From DASSTJ01 sp035707965 (GTDB taxonomy: Bacteria; Actinomycetota; Actinomycetes; Actinomycetales; Angustibacteraceae), in NCBI GenBank assembly GCA_035707965.1, contig DASSTJ010000097.1:1-35655 (forward strand): DNA of 35,655 bases. The letters run 5' to 3'. Below the pieces are notes generated by a model. The model made no database searches. It was not told the DNA's origin and saw only the letters and a list, made by a program, of their open reading frames with translations. The translations under genes were made by a program, and so were the position numbers. Of this stretch, positions 21,816 through 29,536 are shown piece after piece (the stretch's first letter is position 1; each line of letters opens with the position of its first letter).

Positions 21816-22481
21816 TCAGTGGTAGACGGGGCCGCTGACGCGGTCGAGCAGCGCGGCGAGGCGGTCCCGCCAGCCAGGGCGCCCAGCGTGGTCGGACTCA
21901 CCGGCCGCCGCGCTGACGAAGTGCTGGGCGACCTCGAAGCTCGCCGGCAGGTGCAGGCCGGCCACGACCGCGTCGGGCACGCCCGGACCGAACCCTCCGC
22001 GGCCCGCCACCTCGCCCGGCAGCTTCAGGCCCCCAGGGACGTCGATGCTCAGCTGCTCGTGCGCCAGGCCGGTCAGGTTGCGGTCGCCGCAGTCGAGCGA
22101 CAGCACGGTCGCCCCGGTGCGCCGGGCGTCGTCCACGCGCTCGAGCAACGGGTCCGGGGCGGCGTCCGGTGCTACGACGAACACCGTCTCACCACGCTCC
22201 ACCCGCTCCAGGCGCTGCAGCCCGATGGCCAGGTGAGCGGGTGCCCCGGGCGGCGGCTGCCAGCGCACGAGCTGCGGCGCGATCTGACCCACTCCCCTCA
22301 GCCGCGACTCATCGTCCAGGTGGGCGGCCAGGTGCCACGGCTCGACCGTCGGCGTGCCGACGAGCAGCAGGTGCCCTGGCCCGGGTGTGCGACGGACCGC
22401 GCGGCCCAGCCTGACGCTCCGCTCCCACCACTCGGTGCGGCTCAGGGCGTCACGTAGCGCCGCGACGCGCTCGAGGTCCAT
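21816..22481 (-). CDS. Hypothetical protein, weak alpha/beta (SIS-like) character
   Basis: A 221-residue protein that I do not recognise. It starts MDLERVAALRDALSRTEWWERS and has several hydrophobic strand-like segments: HLLLVGTPTVEPWHL, ETVFVVAPDAAPDPLLERV and GATVLSLDCGD, followed by LAHEQLSIDVPGG. The alternation of strands and helices, with a short phosphate-loop-like turn after VVAPDA, vaguely recalls sugar-isomerase (SIS) domains, but no catalytic motif can be assigned. ATG 22481 is used; the frame stays open upstream through the divergent ureohydrolase gene, where it is a shadow. No signal peptide or membrane helix is visible. The 81 bases up to the ureohydrolase start contain no obvious paired promoters. 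Confidence 0.7.
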   Translation of the reverse strand: MDLERVAALRDALSRTEWWERSVRLGRAVRRTPGPGHLLLVGTPTVEPWHLAAHLDDESRLRGVGQIAPQLVRWQPPPGAPAHLAIGLQRLERVERGETVFVVAPDAAPDPLLERVDDARRTGATVLSLDCGDRNLTGLAHEQLSIDVPGGLKLPGEVAGRGGFGPGVPDAVVAGLHLPASFEVAQHFVSAAAGESDHAGRPGWRDRLAALLDRVSGPVYH

Positions 22482-22562
22482 GCCACGATCCTGCCAGGCT
22501 GTGCCGTCGCGGTCGTGAAGGCGCGCGCCGGCGTCACCTGAGCGGTGCATAGGATCCCCGCC

Positions 22563-23588
22563 ATGACGCGTTACGGAGCCCAGTACGGCCCTGACTTCAC
22601 CTTCCTCGGTGTCGATCGCTGCGACCTCGACGAGCCCGCGTCCTACGCCGACGCGGACGTCGTGATCCTGGGTGCGCCCTTCGACGGCGGAACCTCGCAC
22701 CGGCCGGGCACGCGCTTCGGGCCCCAGGCGATCCGCATGACCGACTACCTCGCGCACGACGGCTCGCGTCCCAGCCTCGCGCTGCGCACCGACGGCCTGC
22801 AGGACCTTCGTGTCGTGGACGCCGGGGACGTCGAGATGTACTCGGGCGACATCGAGGTGGCCCTCCCCGCGCTCGAGGCCGCCGTCGAGAAGGTGGCCCG
22901 CGCCGGTGCGATCCCGGTCGTGCTGGGCGGCGACCACTCCATCGCCTTCCCCGACGCCAAGGGTGTCGCGAACGTCCTCGGTCACGGCCGGGTCTCGATG
23001 ATCCACTTCGACGCGCACGCCGACACCGGCGACATCGAGTTCGGGTCCCTGTGGGGTCATGGGCAGCCGATGCGACGGCTGATCGAGTCCGGGGCGCTGC
23101 GGGGCGATCGGTTCCTCCAGGTCGGCCTGCGCGGCTACTGGCCACCGCCGGAGACGCTGGACTGGATGGCCGGCCAGCGCATGCGCTCGTACGAGATGAG
23201 CGAGATCGTGCACCGCGGGCTGGACGAGTGCCTCACCGAGGCGTTCACGATCGCGACCGACGAGTGCGACGGCGTGTTCCTCTCGGTCGACATCGACGTC
23301 TGCGACCCGGGGCACGCGCCGGGCACCGGCACCCCCGAGCCCGGCGGCCTCACAGCGCGGCAGCTGCTGGACGCCGTCCGGCGCATCTGCCTGGAGCTGC
23401 CGGTCGTCGGTGTCGACGTCGTCGAGGTGAGCCCGCCGTACGACCACGCCGACATCACGGCCGCCCTCGCCAACCGCGTGGTCCTCGAGTCGCTGAGCGC
23501 GATCGCCCGGCGGCGCCTGGACGCGCGTGACGGCACCCGGTGGGACCCGGGCCTGCCGCTGCTTGCCGACCGGGTCCCGGGGGAGTAG
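22563..23588 (+). CDS. speB: Ureohydrolase, agmatinase-like
   Basis: A 341-residue arginase/agmatinase-superfamily enzyme that hydrolyses a guanidino group to urea plus amine. The binuclear metal ligands are all present: His125 in LGGDHSIAF, Asp150, His152 and Asp154 in HFDAHADTG, and Asp243 and Asp245 in LSVDIDVCDPG. The segment APGTGTPEPGG is typical of agmatinases and guanidinobutyrases and differs from arginase. The substrate could be agmatine, 4-guanidinobutyrate or guanidine; residue-level prediction is not reliable here. ATG 22563 follows AGGAT by about eight bases. No other polyamine gene is adjacent. The next gene is convergent, ending 7 bases from its stop. Confidence 0.85.
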   Translation: MTRYGAQYGPDFTFLGVDRCDLDEPASYADADVVILGAPFDGGTSHRPGTRFGPQAIRMTDYLAHDGSRPSLALRTDGLQDLRVVDAGDVEMYSGDIEVALPALEAAVEKVARAGAIPVVLGGDHSIAFPDAKGVANVLGHGRVSMIHFDAHADTGDIEFGSLWGHGQPMRRLIESGALRGDRFLQVGLRGYWPPPETLDWMAGQRMRSYEMSEIVHRGLDECLTEAFTIATDECDGVFLSVDIDVCDPGHAPGTGTPEPGGLTARQLLDAVRRICLELPVVGVDVVEVSPPYDHADITAALANRVVLESLSAIARRRLDARDGTRWDPGLPLLADRVPGE

Positions 23589-23595
23589 CTCGCGC

Positions 23596-24597
23596 TCACC
23601 GGTGGAGCTTGGGCAGCACCTCGCGGCCGAAGACCTCGATCCACTCGGCCTGGTTGCGTCCGACGTTGTGCAGGTAGACCCGGTCGAAGCCCAGGTCGAC
23701 GAACTGCTGGATGTGGGCCCGGTGCACGTCAGGGTCGGACGAGATGACCATGCGGCCCTCGAAGTCCTCCGGGCGCACCAGCTTCGCCATCGCCGCGAAG
23801 TCGTGCGGCGACCGGATGTCAGCCTTGCCGAACTTCATACCGCCGTTGGGCCACTGCTCCATCGCGTTGGCGAGCGCCTGCTCGTCGGTGGTGTCCCATG
23901 ACAGGTGCAGCTGCAGGACCCTCGGCATCCTGTCCGCGTCCTTGCCCGCCTCCCGAGCGCCGTCGGCGAAGCGAGAGAAGAGCCCGTCGATCTTCGCAAG
24001 CGGCGCGCCGACCGTGATGATGCCGTCGGCGAACTTGCCCGTCTTCTTCGCGTTGATGGGGCCTGCCGTCGCGACGAGGATCGGCGGCGCCTGCTCCGGC
24101 ATGGTCCACAGGCGCGTCGTCTCCATCGAGAAGTACTCGCCCTTGAACTTCACGTCCTTGCCCTCGAGCGACGCTGCGAAGAGCCGGTTCATCAGCTCGA
24201 TGGCCTCCCACATGCGCAGCGAGCGCTCGCCGGCTTCCGGCCAGTAGCCCGGCACGACGTGCTCGTTCAGCGCCTCGCCGGTACCGAGGCCCAGCCACGT
24301 GCGACCGGGGTACATGTGCTCCAGCGTCGCGGCGGCCTGTGCCACGACCGCCGGGTGGAACCGGAAGCTGGGGCAGGTGACGCCGGGCCCGAGGTCACCC
24401 GTCGTGCGCTCACCGACGGCGGTCAGCACGTTCCAGACGAACGACGCCTGGCCCTGTGCCGGAACCCACGGCTGGAAGTGGTCGGCCGCCATGCAGCCGG
24501 AGAACCCGTGCTGCTCCGCCAGGGCCGTCAGCCCGACGGCCTCCTGCGGACCGAACTGCTCGAGCATGGCGGCGTAGCCGACGGTGAGGTCGCTCAT
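23596..24597 (-). CDS. F420-dependent LLM-class oxidoreductase (Fgd-like)
   Basis: A 333-residue bacterial luciferase-like TIM-barrel enzyme of the Fgd-like subfamily (close to TIGR03557 as I recall). These use coenzyme F420 for hydride transfer. Landmarks are VGYAAMLEQFGPQEAVGL, the FSGCMAADHFQPWVPAQGQ segment, TWLGLGTGEALNEHVV (the F420-binding G-T-G-E-A-L-N-E block shared with Fgd), and PPILVATAGPINAKKTG. F420-dependent glucose-6-phosphate dehydrogenase is the closest characterised relative, but TIGR03557 members are a separate group of unknown substrate. A palindrome at 24645-24660 lies 48 bases upstream. It supports an organism that makes F420, which fits actinobacteria. Confidence 0.88.
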   Translation of the reverse strand: MSDLTVGYAAMLEQFGPQEAVGLTALAEQHGFSGCMAADHFQPWVPAQGQASFVWNVLTAVGERTTGDLGPGVTCPSFRFHPAVVAQAAATLEHMYPGRTWLGLGTGEALNEHVVPGYWPEAGERSLRMWEAIELMNRLFAASLEGKDVKFKGEYFSMETTRLWTMPEQAPPILVATAGPINAKKTGKFADGIITVGAPLAKIDGLFSRFADGAREAGKDADRMPRVLQLHLSWDTTDEQALANAMEQWPNGGMKFGKADIRSPHDFAAMAKLVRPEDFEGRMVISSDPDVHRAHIQQFVDLGFDRVYLHNVGRNQAEWIEVFGREVLPKLHR

Positions 24598-24644
24598 GCC
24601 CCCCGACGCTAGCCGTAGGGGCGCGCCGGACGCACGACGACGCG

Positions 24645-24660
24645 GGTGATCATGCTCACC
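24645..24660. promoter_or_regulatory. Candidate operator palindrome upstream of the F420 enzyme
   Basis: GGTGATCATGCTCACC is a 16-base dyad: five-base arms GGTGA/TCACC, a palindromic CATG centre, and mismatches only at positions 6 and 11. It lies about 48 bases before the ATG at 24597, a position expected for a repressor or activator site. A dyad of this quality will also occur by chance a few times in a window this size. Confidence 0.35.
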
Positions 24661-24683
24661 TAGGGCGGACGGGCGGCCCGCGG

Positions 24684-24869
24684 TCAGCCGGACTTGCGGC
24701 GGAACTGGCGCTGCGCCTTGGCCGGACCGGTGTGCGCGTGGCCCTGCTCCTCACGGCGCCCCATGTCGTGCTCGTCATGCTTGCCCTGCTTGCGGGCGAG
24801 GGCCTCGGCGAACTTGCGGCGCACCTCGTCCGGGGCGCTGTTGCGGGCGTCGTCCTTGGCTGGGCTCAT
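24684..24869 (-). CDS. DUF5302 family small protein
   Basis: A 61-residue basic protein that fits the actinobacterial DUF5302 family: an early APDEVRRKFAEALARKQ helix, then a His/Glu-rich middle (KHDEHD) and a lysine/arginine-rich end (KAQRQFRRKSG). Function is unknown; the shape recalls small nucleic-acid-associated proteins. ATG 24869 is the family start; the open frame continues upstream into panB, where it is a shadow. It lies 38 bases after the panB stop on the same strand and may be cotranscribed with it. Confidence 0.8.
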   Translation of the reverse strand: MSPAKDDARNSAPDEVRRKFAEALARKQGKHDEHDMGRREEQGHAHTGPAKAQRQFRRKSG

Positions 24870-24907
24870 GGCCCCATCCTGCCTCAGATGGACGCCTGGG
24901 GCGGCGC

Positions 24908-25846
24908 CTACTCCTCGAAGACGTGCTCGGGGGCCGGGAACCGGCGGTCCTGCACGTCCCTGGCGTAGCTGCGGGCCGCGTCGAGCAGCGTGCCCCGGAG
25001 GTCGGCGTACCGCTTGACGAAGCGGGGAGCCTTGCCGCCGCGAAGACCCGCCATGTCCTGCCAGACCAGCACCTGGGCGTCGCACTCCGGTCCGGCGCCG
25101 ATGCCGATGGTGGGGACGGTGAGCACCTCGGTGACCCGGGCGGCCACCGGCGCCGGCACCATCTCCAGGACGACGGCGAAGGCACCGGCCGCCTGAAGTG
25201 CGCAGGCGTCGTTGACCAGGCGCTCGGCTGCGTCGCCCCGTCCCTGGACGCGATAGCCACCGAGCGCGTGCTCGCTCTGCGGGGTGAAGCCCACGTGCGC
25301 CATGACGGGGATGCCGGCTCCCACCAGTGCCTCCACCTGCGGCACCACCCGCCGTCCGCCCTCGAGCTTCACGCCGTGGGCGAACCCCTCCTTCATCATG
25401 CGCGTCGCCGAGGCGAGCGCCTGCTCCGGCGACGACTGGTACGAGCCGAAGGGCAGGTCCGCGATGACCAGCGCGTGCCGGGCGCTGCGGCTGACCGCGC
25501 GCACCAGAGGGAGTAGCTCGTCCATGGTGACCGGCAGCGTGGTCTCGTAGCCGAACACGTTGTTGCCGGCCGAGTCGCCGATGAGCAGCACCGGGATCCC
25601 GGCCTCGTCGAAGACCTCTGCCGCGTACTGGTCGTACGCGGTGAGCATCGCCCACCGCTCGCCGCGCTCCTTCATCTGCTGCAGGTGGTGCACGCGTGTC
25701 CGACGTCGCGTCGACGGCGTCACGGTGCTCAGCGGGCCGGTGCCGTAGGGAGCCGGCTGCTCCTGGCCGTCGGAGGACCCGCCGGAGGACGCGTCGGAGG
25801 GGCTCGACGGGCTGGACGACGAGGGGTCGGTCTGGGGCTCGGTCAC
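24908..25846 (-). CDS. panB: 3-methyl-2-oxobutanoate hydroxymethyltransferase
   Basis: A 312-residue PanB: transfers a hydroxymethyl group from methylene-tetrahydrofolate to 2-oxoisovalerate, giving ketopantoate for pantothenate and CoA. Family segments are MLTAYDQYAAEVFDEAG, VLLIGDSAGNNVFGY, the VIADLPFGSYQ block, VKLEGG, VMAHVGFTPQS and IGIGAGPECDAQVLVWQDM. The catalytic TIM barrel starts near residue 45; before it lies a serine-rich, probably disordered extension (TDPSSSSPSSPSD and neighbours), longer than in the E. coli enzyme. GTG 25846 is used; TTG 25855 would add three residues. NadE lies upstream on the same strand, so two cofactor-biosynthesis genes are adjacent, separated by about 128 bases. 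No panC or panD is in view. Confidence 0.95.
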   Translation of the reverse strand: MTEPQTDPSSSSPSSPSDASSGGSSDGQEQPAPYGTGPLSTVTPSTRRRTRVHHLQQMKERGERWAMLTAYDQYAAEVFDEAGIPVLLIGDSAGNNVFGYETTLPVTMDELLPLVRAVSRSARHALVIADLPFGSYQSSPEQALASATRMMKEGFAHGVKLEGGRRVVPQVEALVGAGIPVMAHVGFTPQSEHALGGYRVQGRGDAAERLVNDACALQAAGAFAVVLEMVPAPVAARVTEVLTVPTIGIGAGPECDAQVLVWQDMAGLRGGKAPRFVKRYADLRGTLLDAARSYARDVQDRRFPAPEHVFEE

Positions 25847-25974
25847 GGCGCCCAACCTACGGTGCTGCCCCTCGTGCGGCTACGGGCGCTGGCACAGGGT
25901 GGTCAGGCTCACGCTGTGCCGGACCACTACTGCGGTGCCACCGGCCGCGACAGATCGGAGCCGTTCCCTGGCGC

Positions 25975-27774
25975 TCAGTGGGGTACGGACGGGTCGTCCT
26001 CGCGCCAGTGCGTCGTGATCGGCAGGCGACGGTCGCGGCCGAAGGCCACGGGAGAGATCTTGGTGCCGGGCGCGTACTGACGACGCTTCCACTCGGCGCG
26101 GTCGACGAGGGCCACCACTGTGTCGATGAGCGCAGCGTCGAAGCCCGCCTCCAGCAGCTCGGACCGCCCCTGGGCGTGCACGACGTAGCGCTCGAGCAGC
26201 GGGTCGAGCACCTCGTACGGCGGCAGGGAGTCCTGGTCGACCTGCCCCGGCGCCAGCTCAGCGGACGGCGCCTTCGTGATCGAGCTCTGGGGGATCGGGG
26301 GTACCTGCCCCAGGCGCTCCGCCTCCTCGTTGCGCCAGCGGGCGAGCTGCCAGACCAGTGTCTTGGGCACGTCCTTGAGCGGGGCGAAGCCGCCGACCGT
26401 GTCGCCGTAGAGCGTGGAGTAGCCGACGGACAGCTCGCTCTTGTTGCCGGGGGCCAGCACCAGGTGGCCCTCGCTGTTCGACAACGCCATGAGCACGACG
26501 CCACGCAGCCGGGCCTGCAGGTTCTCCTCCGCGACGCCGGACAGGTTCAGCTGATCGACGTAGGCGGTCATGAACGGCTCGATGGACTGGACCCGGTAGT
26601 CGGCTCCGATGCGCCTCGCCAGCTCCGCGGCGTCCCCCTTGCTGTGGTCGCTGGAGTAGACGCTGGGCATGCTGACGCCGACGACGTTGCGCCCCCCGAT
26701 GGCATCGGCGGCGATGGCCGCCACGACCGCCGAGTCGATGCCGCCAGAGAGACCTAGCACGACCGACGAGAAGCCGTTCTTGGTCACGTAGTCGCCCAGG
26801 CCGTGCACCAGCGCCGTCCAGACCTCGCCGACCTCGTCGAGGCGCGGGGCGTGCTCGGTGACGATCGGCTCGTCGACTCCGGTGGTCTTGGTCGTGACGG
26901 TGGTGTGACGGACGCCGTCGACCGGTCCGTCGGGGTCGACGGTCGAGGGTGCCAGGTCCAGGTCGACGACGAGCAGGTCCTCGACGAACTGGGGTGCCCG
27001 CGCGAGCACCTCGCCGTCCTTCGACACGACCACCGAGTCGCCGTCGAAGACCAGCTCGTCCTGACCGCCGACGAGGTTGAGGTACGCGAGCGTGCAGCCA
27101 GCCTCCGCGGCGCGGCGGCGTACGAGCGCGAGCCGGGTGTCGTCCTTGTCTCGCTCGTACGGCGAGCCGTTGAGCACCAGCAGCAGCTCGGCGCCCGACT
27201 CGCGGGTCTTGGCGACCGGACCGCCCTCCTGCCAGAGGTCCTCGCAGATGGCGAGCGCGATGTCGACGTCGCCGATGCGGACCACCGTCAGTCCGCGGCC
27301 CGGCACGAAGATGCGGAACTCGTCGAAGACACCGTAGTTGGGCAGGTGGTGCTTGGCGTAGCGGGCGACCACCTCGCCGCGATGCAGCACGGCCGCGCAG
27401 TTCTGCGGCATGCCCTTCGGGACACCGGAGCTGCCGTCCTCCGCCGTGCCGGCATGGCGGCCGGCGGCCTCCGCGTCGGCGTCGCCGCGCTCGGCGCGGT
27501 CGAGGTACCCCACGACGACGGGCAGCTCGCCGAAGCCGTCGTCGGCGAGCTCGTGGGCCAGCTGGTCCAGCGTGGCGCGCGATGCGTCGACGAACGAGCG
27601 GCGCAGCGCCAGGTCCTCCACCGGGTAGCCGGTCAGCACCATCTCCGGGAACGCGACCAGGTGCGCGCCGACGTCGGCCGCCCGCGCCACCCAGTCCCGC
27701 ACCATCCGGGCGTTGCCCTCGAAGTCGCCGACGACGGGATTGACCTGGGCGAGAGCGATACGCAGCTGCGGCAT
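25975..27774 (-). CDS. nadE: Glutamine-dependent NAD+ synthetase
   Basis: A 599-residue two-domain enzyme. Residues 1-270 form a nitrilase-type glutaminase with catalytic triad Glu44 (FPEMVLTG), Lys141 (YAKHHLPNYGVFDE) and Cys177 (AICEDLWQ). Residues 320-599 form the NAD+ synthetase, with the PP-loop ATP-binding motif SGGIDS at 343-348 (VVLGLSGGIDSAVVA). Ammonia released by the first domain is used to amidate nicotinic-acid adenine dinucleotide. Later blocks include GNKSELSVGYSTLYGDTVGGF and KAPSAELAPGQVDQDSLPPY. The length matches the shorter bacterial class; M. tuberculosis NadE is longer, near 680 residues. The ATG at 27774 precedes the conserved QLRIALAQVNPVVGD directly. It is divergent from the FAD oxidoreductase. 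Confidence 0.96.
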   Translation of the reverse strand: MPQLRIALAQVNPVVGDFEGNARMVRDWVARAADVGAHLVAFPEMVLTGYPVEDLALRRSFVDASRATLDQLAHELADDGFGELPVVVGYLDRAERGDADAEAAGRHAGTAEDGSSGVPKGMPQNCAAVLHRGEVVARYAKHHLPNYGVFDEFRIFVPGRGLTVVRIGDVDIALAICEDLWQEGGPVAKTRESGAELLLVLNGSPYERDKDDTRLALVRRRAAEAGCTLAYLNLVGGQDELVFDGDSVVVSKDGEVLARAPQFVEDLLVVDLDLAPSTVDPDGPVDGVRHTTVTTKTTGVDEPIVTEHAPRLDEVGEVWTALVHGLGDYVTKNGFSSVVLGLSGGIDSAVVAAIAADAIGGRNVVGVSMPSVYSSDHSKGDAAELARRIGADYRVQSIEPFMTAYVDQLNLSGVAEENLQARLRGVVLMALSNSEGHLVLAPGNKSELSVGYSTLYGDTVGGFAPLKDVPKTLVWQLARWRNEEAERLGQVPPIPQSSITKAPSAELAPGQVDQDSLPPYEVLDPLLERYVVHAQGRSELLEAGFDAALIDTVVALVDRAEWKRRQYAPGTKISPVAFGRDRRLPITTHWREDDPSVPH

Positions 27775-27880
27775 GAGGCGACCCTAGCGAGGGGGTGCGG
27801 CACCGCCCACCGTGCCGGCGCTCGGCTGCCAGGCGCAGCATGATCAGGGCCGTGCGCGCTCGAGCGGTAGCGTGCCGGCC

Positions 27881-29482
27881 ATGGCGAGCCCTACCGACGA
27901 GCGCCCGTCTCCCGCCGAGCTGCGCGGGCGGTTCGACGCGGTGGTGGTGGGTGGCGGGCACAACGGGCTCACCGCTGCCGCCTACCTGGCCCGTGCCGGA
28001 CGCTCGGTGCTGGTGCTCGAGCAGCTCGACCACGTCGGCGGTGCAGCCGTGTCGGAGCAGGCGTTCGCCGGCGTCCCGGCCAGGCTGTCGCGCTACAGCT
28101 ACCTCGTGTCGTTGCTGCCGCGGCAGGTCGTCGACGAGCTGGGGCTGCCGATCCGGCTGGTCCGGCGCCGCTACTCGTCGTACACGCCGGTGCCAGGTGC
28201 TCCGGCGCGAGGGCTGCTGGTCGACACGGCGGACGACGAGGCGACCGCCCGCTCGTTCGCGGCGGTGACGGGATCGGCGTCCGACGCCCACGCCTGGCAA
28301 CGCTTCTACGCCCTGACGCGCCAGGTCGCCCAGGCGGTGTTCCCCACGATGACCGAGCCGCTGCGGTCCTCCCGGCAGATGCGGTCGCTGATCGGCGACG
28401 AGGCGTGGGAGGCGTTCGTCGAGCACCCGCTCGGGCAGGTCCTCGAGCAGACGTTCGGTGACGACACGGTGCGAGGCGTCGCCCTCACCGACGGCCTTAT
28501 CGGCACCTTCGCAGCGGCTGGATCGCCCACGCTGCAGCAGAACCGCTGCTTCCTGTACCACGTCATCGGCGGAGGCACGGGCGACTGGGACGTGCCCGTC
28601 GGTGGCATGGGGGCGGTGACGGACGCCCTCGCGGCAGCTGCGACGTCCGCCGGCGCGCGGCTCGTGACGAGCGCCCGAGTCTCGGCGATCGACCCCGACG
28701 GAGCGGTGACCTGGACTGGTCGCGACGGACGGGAGCGTACGACCGCCACGACGCACGTGCTCGCAGGCTGCGCGCCGACCACGCTGGCACGCCTGCTCGG
28801 CGAGCCGGCGCCCGAGCCCGGCGACGACGGCCACCCGGAGGGAGCGCAGCTCAAGGTCAACATGGTGCTGCGGCGGCTGCCCAGGCTTCTCGAGCCGGAT
28901 GTCGACCCCGCAGCGGCGTTCGGCGGCACCTTCCACGTCAACGAGGGCTATGCGCAGCTGGACCGCGCCCACGCGGAGGCCGAGACCGGCCGACTGCCCT
29001 CGGTGCCGCCCTGCGAGATCTACTGCCACTCCCTGAGCGACCCCAGCATCCTCGGTCGAGAGCTCCGAGCGGCCGGCGCGCAGACTCTGACGCTCTTCGG
29101 GCTGCACATGCCGGCGCGCCTCTTCCGAGAGGACAACGAGGCGGCGCGCGGGCGAGCCCTCGATGCCACGCTGCGGTCCCTGGACTCGGTACTCGGCGAG
29201 CCGATCGGCGACTGTCTCTGGACGGCTCCGGACGGAACGCCGTGCCTGGAGGTGCGAACGCCGGTCGACCTCGAGGAGAGCGTTGGTCTGCCGGGCGGCA
29301 ACATCTTTCACCGCGACCTGGCCTGGCCGTGGGCAGAGCATGATGCCGACATCGGCCGGTGGGGAGTGGAGACGGAGCACCCGCGGGTGCTGCTCTGCGG
29401 CGCCGGCGCCCGTCGCGGCGGCGGCGTCAGCGGGATCCCGGGCCGCGCCGCCGCCATGGCGGTGCTGGCTGGCGGGTCGTGA
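27881..29482 (+). CDS. Phytoene-dehydrogenase-like FAD oxidoreductase
   Basis: A 533-residue flavoprotein of the CrtI/PYROXD2-like amine-oxidase superfamily. The N-terminal dinucleotide-binding fold is clear (FDAVVVGGGHNGLTAAAYL, ending VLVLEQLDHVGGAAV). A central GGTGDWDVPVGGMGAVTDAL block and the C-terminal CGAGARRGGGVSGIPGRA segment follow the pattern of phytoene-dehydrogenase-like proteins of COG1233. No carotenoid or isoprenoid gene is nearby, so the substrate is unknown; annotation as a true phytoene desaturase would be unsafe. ATG 27881 is chosen; the open frame begins earlier at 27812 without conserved sequence. Its TGA stop lies inside a dispersed repeat (29476-29507). Confidence 0.85.
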   Translation: MASPTDERPSPAELRGRFDAVVVGGGHNGLTAAAYLARAGRSVLVLEQLDHVGGAAVSEQAFAGVPARLSRYSYLVSLLPRQVVDELGLPIRLVRRRYSSYTPVPGAPARGLLVDTADDEATARSFAAVTGSASDAHAWQRFYALTRQVAQAVFPTMTEPLRSSRQMRSLIGDEAWEAFVEHPLGQVLEQTFGDDTVRGVALTDGLIGTFAAAGSPTLQQNRCFLYHVIGGGTGDWDVPVGGMGAVTDALAAAATSAGARLVTSARVSAIDPDGAVTWTGRDGRERTTATTHVLAGCAPTTLARLLGEPAPEPGDDGHPEGAQLKVNMVLRRLPRLLEPDVDPAAAFGGTFHVNEGYAQLDRAHAEAETGRLPSVPPCEIYCHSLSDPSILGRELRAAGAQTLTLFGLHMPARLFREDNEAARGRALDATLRSLDSVLGEPIGDCLWTAPDGTPCLEVRTPVDLEESVGLPGGNIFHRDLAWPWAEHDADIGRWGVETEHPRVLLCGAGARRGGGVSGIPGRAAAMAVLAGGS

Positions 29483-29507
29483 TCGCAGCCGTCTGGACGC
29501 ACCCATC
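29476..29507 (+). repeat. Dispersed repeat, copy 1 (GTCGTGATCGC / GGACGCACCCATC type)
   Basis: The element has two constant blocks, GTCGTGATCGC (29476-29486) and GGACGCACCCATC (29495-29507), eight bases apart. The same two blocks with the same spacing recur at 30673-30704; 27 of 32 positions agree by eye. It overlaps the stop codon of the FAD oxidoreductase gene. Confidence 0.75.
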
Positions 29508-29536
29508 CCCGCACGGACGGCGCGGCGGACGCGCGA

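Noticed and set aside
22482..23447. Upstream extension of the unknown gene at 21816 across the ureohydrolase
   Set aside because: The extension is antisense to a gene with all agmatinase-type metal ligands; ATG 22481 is a natural start.
26258..29506. Very long minus-strand open frame (over 1000 codons) through nadE and the FAD oxidoreductase
   Set aside because: It is out of frame with nadE and antisense to the FAD oxidoreductase; arginine- and alanine-rich composition without motifs marks it as a high-GC shadow.
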